Below, in pieces: positions 6,829-12,066 of a stretch of DNA of 14,715 nt (positions are counted from its first letter, which is position 1; every line of letters begins with the position of its first letter). The translations under genes and the position numbers were made by a program. The DNA comes from a bacterium (lineage in GTDB: Bacteria; Cyanobacteriota; Vampirovibrionia; Gastranaerophilales; Gastranaerophilaceae), in the NCBI GenBank assembly GCA_017541565.1, contig JAFXYU010000254.1, positions 1 to 14,715 on the forward strand, given 5' to 3'. Below the pieces are notes generated by a model. It was given only the letters and a program-made list of their open reading frames with translations, had not been told where the DNA came from and searched no databases.

Positions 6829-7326
6829 ATGAAGTTTAAATATATAAAGTCATTATTAATGCTTATATTGTTGGCAAGTATGTTTACAACCGGCGGTATA
6901 TGTTATGATAGAGCGCAGGCTCAACCTGCTGCTCAGTCTGTTGCCGCAGCAAAGCAAGTTGAAGCGATAAAAGTTGCACCGCTTACGGTTGTGGACAATC
7001 CTAAGGCTTATTTGAATAAAAACATTGTAATGAAAGCGAAGTTTGACAAGTTCTCAACTTTGGGACTTGATTATAAACCCGCATTCAAGTCTTCGGAGGA
7101 TTACATTTCATTTTTGATTAAGCGTGATGATACAAGTTTTAACATTCCGCTTTCGGAAATGAAGTTGTTTTTGAAGCGTACAACTGCGGAAAAGTTTATT
7201 GATTTGAAGACAAATGATGAAATTGAAATAAAAGGATTGGTCTTTTCGGATGCATTAGGTGATGCGTGGGTTGATGTTCAGGATATGAAGATTACTCAAA
7301 AAGCACCTGATGAAGAAAAAAAGTAG
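6829..7326 (+). CDS. Secreted small protein with an OB-fold-like domain
   Basis: The 165-residue protein starts with a clear signal peptide: MKFKYIK, a hydrophobic core (SLLMLILLASMF), and a likely cleavage site after AQA at about residue 31. The sequence around C25 (TGGIC) does not fit a lipobox. After an Ala/Gln-rich linker, residues 50-155 read like a single OB fold: a V-x-x-NP-x-x-YLNK start, alternating strands, a long central helix-like part (LSEMKLFLKRTTAEKFIDL) and a closing I-E-I-K-G-L-V plus WVDVQDMKI pair. Small periplasmic OB-fold proteins bind varied ligands, so no function is implied. The gene lies 24 bases upstream of the GH57 gene on the same strand with one promoter before the pair, suggesting an operon. 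The C-terminal tail is charged (PDEEKK). Confidence 0.8.
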   Translation: MKFKYIKSLLMLILLASMFTTGGICYDRAQAQPAAQSVAAAKQVEAIKVAPLTVVDNPKAYLNKNIVMKAKFDKFSTLGLDYKPAFKSSEDYISFLIKRDDTSFNIPLSEMKLFLKRTTAEKFIDLKTNDEIEIKGLVFSDALGDAWVDVQDMKITQKAPDEEKK

Positions 7327-7350
7327 TGTGAATTAAAAAGGATTTATAAT

Positions 7351-9858
7351 ATGTCGGAAGTAAATAATGAAAAAGATAAGGTTTTTTTGGCAATCCATGG
7401 TCATTTTTACCAACCCCCCAGGGAAAATCCGTGGCTCGAAGCAATAGAGGAACAGGATAGTGCGCATCCTTTCCATGATTGGAATGAAAGAATTAATGCG
7501 GAATGCTATAACCCGAACTCTGTTTCTAAAATAGTAACATCCGATAATCAGATTTTGAATGTAGTTAATAACTACGAATATATGAGTTATAACTTTGGTC
7601 CGACACTTTTAAGTTGGATGGAAGAGTTTGCACCGCTTGCTTATGAGAGGATAATTAAGGCTGATATTAATTCAAGAAAAGTTCATTCCGGACACGGGAA
7701 TGCTATAGCACAGGTCTACAATCACATGATTATGCCGCTCGCTTCGGAAAGAGATAAACAAACCCAAGTAAAATGGGGTATAAAGGATTTTGAATATCGT
7801 TTCGGAAGAAAGCCGGAGGGAATATGGCTTGCTGAAACTGCTGTTGATGATGATACTCTTCGTGTTTTGGTTGAAAACGATATTAAATTTACAATACTGT
7901 CGCCGTATCAGGCTCAAAGCATCAGAAAAGAAGGTGAGGAGACATGGCAAGACGTAAGTTGGGGAAATATTGATCCTGCACGTTCATACAGATACTATAT
8001 CAAATCCGCTCCCGGAAAATTTATCGATTTGTTCTTTTATGACGGCGCAATTTCGCGTTCTGTAGCGTTTGACGAATTATTAAAGGACGGAAACAAGTTT
8101 GTAAGCAGATTAAAAGACGGGATTTCAACACAAAGAAACTATCCTCAGTTAATAAATATTGCAACAGACGGCGAAAGTTACGGTCATCATACAAAATTCG
8201 GGGATATGGCGCTTTCATACGCCGTAAAATTGAAGGTTAAGGATTCCGGCTTTGTTATTACGAATTATGCTGAATATCTTGAAAAATACAGAAGCAGCTG
8301 GGAAGTCGATATTAAACCGGTTTCTTCTTGGAGTTGTTTCCACGGAGTGGGAAGGTGGAGCGATGATTGCGGATGTTCGACAGGCGGTCATGCAGGATGG
8401 AACCAAAAATGGAGAAAACCGTTAAGGGCTGCTCTGGACTATCTTAGAGATGAGATGGTTGACTTGTATAAAAAGCATGGTAAAAAATATTTTAAAAATC
8501 CCGAGGATGCGAGAAACAACTATATAAACGTTATTCTTGACAGAAGTGATTCAACTATAAAAAGTTTCCAAGAGGAATATTTCCTGGTGGAATTAGATGA
8601 TGAACAAAAAGTTCGTGCAATGGAATTGCTTGAGATTCAGCGTCAGGCTATGCTTATGTATACCAGTTGCGGTTGGTTTTTCTCGGAAATTTCCGGAATT
8701 GAAACCGTACAGATTATGAAATATGCAGCAAGAGTTATGCAACTTGCAAAGAGATTTGTTAAAAAGGATTTGGAAACAAAATTCCTTGAGATTTTAAGTG
8801 AAGCAAAGAGTAATATTCCTGAATACGGCACAGGAAAAGACGTTTATGAAAGATTTGTACGGCCTTCAATTGTCACACCGAAACAGATTGTGTGTCTTTG
8901 GGCAATTTCTTCTCTTTATTCGGATATAGAAGATGACGAAAATGTATACTGTTACAGAATAAAGAAAAAATCTTATAAAGAAGTTAAGAAGGGCGATTCC
9001 AAACTAATTGTAGGTCATATTGAGATAGAATCCAAAGTTACTCTGGAAAAATCTAATATGACGTTTGCACTTTTACAATTCTCAGGCGGAGATTTCCACT
9101 GTGCAATTAAAGAATACTCGGAGAACTTCTCTGAAATGAAAAAGGAATTGATTAGAACATTCCTCGTTTCACCATTAACTGAAATTATCCGAAACATTGA
9201 CAGTTATTTCGGTAAAGAATACTTTACTTTGAAAGATATATTTATTGAAGAAAGGCGTAAAATCCTTCAAACAATGCTTAAAGGTAAATTGCAAATATTC
9301 TCCAATACTTATGAATCTATGTACAACGAAGGGAAAGGTTCAATATATCAGATGCAGGGTCTTGGACTTGCTATACCTGAAGAATTTAAGATTTCTGCAC
9401 AATACGTTCTTACGAAACAGTTTAACGAATTGTTCCTAAAAACAAGAGGATTTATTGATGCTGAAACCGTTCAACAGGCTGCGGATATTAATTTCGAAGC
9501 GAAGAAAATTGACGTAGAGATAGATAAAACTCCGACATCAAAAGTGTTCAGCAAGAAGGTCGCTCAAAATATTAACAGACTTTCTTATGCTCTTGATATT
9601 CAGCAGGTTGATGCGACACTTGAACTTTTGGATTGCCTGACAAAACTGGAACTAAAGGTGGATATTGCGGAAGCGCAGAGTTATTTCTTCTCAAAAATTG
9701 TAAAACAGTTGCCGGAAATGATTCAAAGTATTTCCAGTCAGGCTGACAGAGATTTAATCACTATGCTGTTCGAAATCGGAGAAAACTTGAATATCAATAT
9801 GGCATACTATAAACAGCAATTTGATAAAGTTCTTGTAAACAGTAAAGCGGCAGACTAA
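7351..9858 (+). CDS. GH57-family glycosidase with a DUF3536 C-terminal region
   Basis: Glycoside hydrolase family 57 enzymes act on alpha-glucans such as starch or glycogen, as amylases, glucanotransferases or branching enzymes. This 835-residue protein carries the family regions in order: HGHFYQPP (16-23, equivalent to the HQP region); SGHGNAIAQ (113-121); EGIWLAE (156-162), with E162 as the probable nucleophile; and TDGESYGHH (272-280), with D273 the candidate acid/base. A Trp/Cys-rich patch at about 325-350 (WSCFHGVGRWSDDCGCSTGG) follows. The helical remainder (about 360-835) matches my memory of DUF3536 proteins, which have this two-part build. No signal peptide is visible, so it is likely cytosolic, unlike its secreted upstream partner. 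AAGGA lies nine bases before the ATG. Its stop codon abuts the ispF stop with no bases between. The exact alpha-glucan activity cannot be read from sequence. Confidence 0.88.
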   Translation: MSEVNNEKDKVFLAIHGHFYQPPRENPWLEAIEEQDSAHPFHDWNERINAECYNPNSVSKIVTSDNQILNVVNNYEYMSYNFGPTLLSWMEEFAPLAYERIIKADINSRKVHSGHGNAIAQVYNHMIMPLASERDKQTQVKWGIKDFEYRFGRKPEGIWLAETAVDDDTLRVLVENDIKFTILSPYQAQSIRKEGEETWQDVSWGNIDPARSYRYYIKSAPGKFIDLFFYDGAISRSVAFDELLKDGNKFVSRLKDGISTQRNYPQLINIATDGESYGHHTKFGDMALSYAVKLKVKDSGFVITNYAEYLEKYRSSWEVDIKPVSSWSCFHGVGRWSDDCGCSTGGHAGWNQKWRKPLRAALDYLRDEMVDLYKKHGKKYFKNPEDARNNYINVILDRSDSTIKSFQEEYFLVELDDEQKVRAMELLEIQRQAMLMYTSCGWFFSEISGIETVQIMKYAARVMQLAKRFVKKDLETKFLEILSEAKSNIPEYGTGKDVYERFVRPSIVTPKQIVCLWAISSLYSDIEDDENVYCYRIKKKSYKEVKKGDSKLIVGHIEIESKVTLEKSNMTFALLQFSGGDFHCAIKEYSENFSEMKKELIRTFLVSPLTEIIRNIDSYFGKEYFTLKDIFIEERRKILQTMLKGKLQIFSNTYESMYNEGKGSIYQMQGLGLAIPEEFKISAQYVLTKQFNELFLKTRGFIDAETVQQAADINFEAKKIDVEIDKTPTSKVFSKKVAQNINRLSYALDIQQVDATLELLDCLTKLELKVDIAEAQSYFFSKIVKQLPEMIQSISSQADRDLITMLFEIGENLNINMAYYKQQFDKVLVNSKAAD

Positions 9859-10347
9859 TTATTCAATAAGGGTTAACAAAACAACAGCCTGAGATTCTAT
9901 TGCGAGTTTTTCTCCGACAGAATCAAGATGTTCTTTTGTTTTTGCTTTAACGGATATATCTTCTTCCGTAATTTTGAGAGCGGATGCCAAAACTTTTTTG
10001 ATTTCAGGGATAAAAGGCATCATCTTAGGAGCCTGAGCAATTATGTTTGTATCAAGGTTATTTATGATATATCCTTTTGATTTTATCCTTGAATAAACTT
10101 CTTTTAAAAGTTCAATGCTGTCTGCATCCTTGTATTTGGGGTCTGTGTCAGGGAAAAGCGTTCCGATATCGGGAAGTGCAACGGCACCTAAAAGAGCATC
10201 AATTATTGCGTGAGTCAGAACATCTGCATCGGAATGTCCCAAAAGACCTTTTTCATAAGGAATTTTCACTCCGCCGATAATCAAATCGCGGTTTTCTTCA
10301 AGCCTGTGTATATCGTATCCTATACCTACTCTGAATCCTTTTTTCAT
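9859..10347 (-). CDS. ispF: 2-C-methyl-D-erythritol 2,4-cyclodiphosphate synthase
   Basis: This cytosolic trimeric enzyme of the MEP isoprenoid pathway converts the CDP-methylerythritol phosphate intermediate into the cyclic diphosphate with release of CMP. The 162-residue length is typical. Zinc ligands D12 and H14 (GYDIHR) and H46 (DVLTHAI) are present, with GHSDADV at 37-43, the [13 protein letters not shown] loop at 60-72, and the C-terminal [12 protein letters not shown] segment, where K-T-K-E binds the nucleotide. The ATG at 10347 has GAGG six bases upstream on the minus strand. The gene stands alone, without the ispD partner often found beside it. It is divergent from the orphan 81-residue gene, and an AAGGCAAGTTTTTT box (10384-10397) lies in its promoter region. 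The tail-to-tail junction with the GH57 gene has no visible terminator. Confidence 0.96.
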   Translation of the reverse strand: MKKGFRVGIGYDIHRLEENRDLIIGGVKIPYEKGLLGHSDADVLTHAIIDALLGAVALPDIGTLFPDTDPKYKDADSIELLKEVYSRIKSKGYIINNLDTNIIAQAPKMMPFIPEIKKVLASALKITEEDISVKAKTKEHLDSVGEKLAIESQAVVLLTLIE

Positions 10348-10383
10348 AAAAACCTCTTTTTAAAGTATACTCTAAAAAACATT

Positions 10384-10397
10384 AAAAAACTTGCCTT
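10384..10397 (-). promoter_or_regulatory. AAGGCAA(G)T6 box before ispF
   Basis: On the minus strand, AAGGCAAGTTTTTT is followed after a further gap by TATACTTTA and then the ispF ribosome binding site. The box resembles the AAGGCAATTTTTT boxes of the two orphan small genes, with one extra G. With the plus-strand box at 10426-10438 it forms an inverted pair (TTGCCTT...AAGGCAA) across the shared divergent promoter. Confidence 0.4.
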
Positions 10398-10472
10398 AAT
10401 ATTTCTTAACAAACTAAAGGGGAAAAAGGCAATTTTTTGTAGTTTATATACTTTATATATATGTAAGAGATA
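10397..10472 (+). promoter_or_regulatory. Conserved upstream region, copy B
   Basis: This 76-base region contains TAATATTTCTTAACA (10397-10411), AAGGCAATTTTTT (10426-10438), ATACTTTATATATA and GAGATA, the same blocks as copy A at 3206-3280 on the minus strand. The first 15 bases are identical, the GGCAATTTTTT core is identical, and the last 34 bases match at 25 positions without a gap. It lies directly upstream of the 81-residue gene. Confidence 0.65.
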
Positions 10473-10491
10473 AATAAAGAGAGATATTAAA

Positions 10492-10737
10492 ATGGCAGAA
10501 TTATACGACGCAATTGAAAGAAATAAAAAACCGGCAGGAGCAATCGAAATACCTGAAGATTTCAAATTCTATTATCTTAATAAACAAGACCATCAGATGA
10601 GATTTAATAACGGCGGCGACCCTATTTATGCTGTTTTTGCAAAGATTGACGAAAGACCGCTTTCTAAAATTGCAAGAGATTTCGTAAGAGAACTTGCTGA
10701 CGATTCTATCAGATTTATCTCTACTTTGGTTAAATAA
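10492..10737 (+). CDS. Orphan 81-residue small protein
   Basis: I do not recognise this protein. It has ATG at 10492 with a purine-rich AAGAGAGAT upstream and ends just before a strong terminator, so it is a complete monocistronic gene. The sequence reads as a compact alpha/beta fold: a short N-terminal helix, IEIPEDFKFYYL, a central strand pair, and a C-terminal helix pair (SKIARDFVRELADDSIRFISTL). It has no signal peptide or membrane segment. Residues 28-37 (YYLNKQDHQM) match YYMDDQNHTM in the orphan protein ending at 2767, and both genes share the same upstream region. A shared regulon is the best current inference. Confidence 0.78.
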   Translation: MAELYDAIERNKKPAGAIEIPEDFKFYYLNKQDHQMRFNNGGDPIYAVFAKIDERPLSKIARDFVRELADDSIRFISTLVK

Positions 10738-10744
10738 TTATTTT

Positions 10745-10783
10745 AAAAAACGGGCGGCTTCATTTTGAAGCCGCCCGTTTTTT
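10745..10783. terminator. Bidirectional terminator between the orphan gene and ndk
   Basis: A perfect 17-bp stem (10745-10761 with 10767-10783) has the GC-rich core CGGGCGGCTTC and an ATTTT loop. Six or more As precede it and Ts follow it, giving a U-run in both directions. It serves the orphan gene on the plus strand and ndk on the minus strand. Confidence 0.95.
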
Positions 10784-10793
10784 ATTTTTAAAA

Positions 10794-11282
10794 TTATATC
10801 CCCTGCTTATTATATCTCTCTTCATCATAAGCGATAATTTCAGACATTGACTGCCAATTGTCATAGATTTCTTCGGGTTTAAAATATATATTAATTTCTC
10901 TTTCTGCACTTGCTGTTGAATCAGATGCGTGAACAATATTGTATTCCATAATTTGAGCAAAATCAGCACGAATTGTTCCGACATCAGCATTCAAAGGATT
11001 TGTTGCACCGACAGTGTGACGAACACTTTCTACGGCATTGTATCCTTCAACAACCATTGCAACAATCGGACCGCTTGTAATATAGTAAATTAGTCTGTTA
11101 TAAAAAGATTTGCCTTGGTGTTCTTCATAATGTTTTGCAGCCATTTCAGGTGTAACTTGCAAAAGTTTCATACCGACAATTTTGAAACCTTTATCCTCAA
11201 ATCTTTCGATAACTCTGCCGATTAGCCCTCTCTTTACTCCGTCCGGCTTAATTGCTACGAAAGTTCTTTCTTCTGATGCCAT
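10794..11282 (-). CDS. ndk: Nucleoside diphosphate kinase
   Basis: This cytosolic enzyme transfers the gamma phosphate from ATP to other nucleoside diphosphates through a phosphohistidine. Visible family features are the start ERTFVAIKPDGVKRGLIG with K12, the ATNPLNADVGTIRADF segment (93-108) with R105, N115, and the active-site H118 in NIVHASDS. It has 162 residues, somewhat longer than the usual ~140-150 because of a C-terminal extension (about 137-162, KPEEIYDNWQSMSEIIAYDEERYNKQGI region), which forms an extra helix in longer bacterial forms. The ATG at 11282 has a very strong AGGAGGAG. The gene has its own promoter (11313-11341) and shares a bidirectional terminator at its end. Confidence 0.97.
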   Translation of the reverse strand: MASEERTFVAIKPDGVKRGLIGRVIERFEDKGFKIVGMKLLQVTPEMAAKHYEEHQGKSFYNRLIYYITSGPIVAMVVEGYNAVESVRHTVGATNPLNADVGTIRADFAQIMEYNIVHASDSTASAEREINIYFKPEEIYDNWQSMSEIIAYDEERYNKQGI

Positions 11283-11312
11283 AAATACTCCTCCTCTGAT
11301 TTAATTACCTTC

Positions 11313-11341
11313 ATTAGACCATAAATCAGGGCAAATGTAAA
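11313..11341 (-). promoter_or_regulatory. ndk promoter
   Basis: On the minus strand, TTTACA (11336-11341) and TCTAAT (11313-11318) are 17 bases apart, with TG-G extending the -10. Predicted transcription begins near 11306, giving a short leader that carries AGGAGGAG. Confidence 0.7.
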
Positions 11342-11367
11342 TAGAAGGGGGTATAAGAAAAAGAAAA

Positions 11368-11389
11368 CTTCTTTTTGGACAAAAAGAAG
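11368..11389. repeat. Inverted repeat CTTCTTTTT-ggac-AAAAAGAAG
   Basis: A perfect 9-bp stem closes a GGAC loop. On the minus strand it is followed by TTTTCTTTTTC and could end transcription entering the ndk promoter region. It may also be one copy of a dispersed intergenic repeat. Confidence 0.6.
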
Positions 11390-11412
11390 CAAAAACTTTT
11401 AACAAACGGTCG

Positions 11413-11460
11413 GGGGTGCAAAAAGTAACTACGCAATTATATTAAAATTACAAGCACCCC
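11413..11460. repeat. Inverted repeat GGGGTGC / GCACCCC
   Basis: Seven-base perfect arms at 11413-11419 and 11454-11460 enclose 34 AT-rich bases. The GC-rich arms stand out strongly in this AT-rich gap. Such an arrangement fits the ends of a short non-coding element or a long-loop hairpin. No gene lies inside. Confidence 0.45.
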
Positions 11461-11495
11461 TCAAAATAAAACTACCCAATAATATGTTTATTAGA

Positions 11496-11527
11496 GGTAA
11501 AGTTGGCAAAATTTTGCCAACTTTACC
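11496..11527. repeat. 32-base perfect palindrome
   Basis: The sequence GGTAAAGTTGGCAAAA is followed without a gap by its exact reverse complement. No T-run follows directly (AATTACTTATTTT), so it is a weak candidate terminator. It could be an operator, a cruciform-forming site or the core of a dispersed element. It lies about 35 bases upstream of the proposed tRNA promoter. Confidence 0.85.
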
Positions 11528-11538
11528 AATTACTTATT

Positions 11539-11568
11539 TTGCTTTTTGCTTTTTTGTTGTAGTATATT
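11539..11568 (+). promoter_or_regulatory. Candidate tRNA promoter
   Basis: TTGCTT (11539-11544) and TATATT (11563-11568) are 18 bases apart. The transcript would start near 11575, so it would include the hairpin CGGAGT...ACTCCG and the partial tRNA-like repeat before the mature tRNA. Confidence 0.45.
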
Positions 11569-11577
11569 AATTGTTCG

Positions 11578-11601
11578 TGTCGGAGTGGCAAGGACTCCGT
11601 T
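11578..11601 (+). repeat. Partial copy of the tRNA 5' end, forming a hairpin
   Basis: The 12 bases TGTCGGAGTGGC at 11578-11589 recur exactly at 11630-11641, where they begin the tRNA. In this upstream copy the next bases are AAGGACTCCGTT, so CGGAGT (11581-11586) pairs with ACTCCG (11594-11599) as a small hairpin. GGACTCCGTT and TGGCAAGG both also occur in the first 160 bases of the window. Confidence 0.6.
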
Positions 11602-11630
11602 GATAAACAAGATTTGAAAATTAAATATAT

Positions 11631-11712
11631 GTCGGAGTGGCGAAATTGGTAGACGCGCATGATTCAGGTTCATGTGAGTAACATCTTGTGGGTTCGAGTC
11701 CCATCTCCGACA
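11631..11712 (+). tRNA. tRNA-Leu (anticodon CAG)
   Basis: The 82-base type II tRNA has acceptor stem GTCGGAG / CTCCGAC, a short D stem GCG/CGC with TTGGTAGA in the loop, and anticodon stem CATGA / TCATG enclosing TTCAGGT, so the anticodon CAG is at 11665-11667. A long variable arm (GAGTAACATCTT) and T arm GTGGG-TTCGAGT-CCCAT follow. The discriminator base is A, as expected for leucine, and the CCA end is not encoded. It reads the leucine codon CUG. Confidence 0.97.
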
Positions 11713-12066
11713 TTATATTTAATTTGTCAGATAATGCCTGAGTTACAAGTTTTTAATATACATTTAATTAAAAATACCTATTTCTTTAATTCATAAGTTG
11801 GATTTAACCAATCTTTAGCTATACCCACAAATGTAAACGGAAGATCATTCCCGCTCCATCTGCCTTTATACCTATACAAATATTATTTTTATTATCCTTG
11901 ATAATGTTATTAATAGTAATTGACTGGTTGATAGTTTCTAAAAATATTTAACGATTCCAGGCTTCTTGATACATTCATAATAGTATAACAATGGATTTTA
12001 CATAATTTGCAAGCAAATAAAAATTTTCAACTAGCAAAAAATTTTTTTACTTGTTTTTATTCCAAT
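11713..12066. other. AT-rich gap after the tRNA with gene debris
   Basis: No complete gene lies between the tRNA and the next ATG. The stretch holds a likely decayed minus-strand coding fragment (11778-11965) and AT-rich sequence with no clear promoter or ribosome binding site for the following gene. Placement of debris next to a tRNA is common where mobile elements have inserted, but I see no integrase in the window. Confidence 0.5.
11778..11965 (-). pseudogene. Possible decayed 3' end of an unknown gene
   Basis: Read on the minus strand, 11882 down to the TAG at 11778-11780 encodes 34 protein-like residues, including GRWSGNDLPFTFVGIAKDW and a lysine end (YELKK). An in-frame TAA at 11883-11885 stops the frame upstream. 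There another frame continues with ITINNIIKDNKNNICIGIK, and further up a third frame reads MNVSRSLESLNIFRNYQPV. Three successive partial frames on one strand fit a gene broken by frameshifts. I recognise no family, and chance open stretches remain possible. Confidence 0.3.

Noticed and set aside
6889..6906. Lipoprotein signal in the OB-fold protein (TGGIC)
   Set aside because: Ile directly before Cys and no Leu at the expected position do not fit a lipobox; an AQA cleavage site is more likely.
12007..12066. TTG start 20 codons upstream for the kinase-like protein
   Set aside because: TTG without a ribosome binding site; residues before the ATG at 12067 look like translated AT-rich leader. 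The choice is not certain, since the ATG also lacks a clear site.
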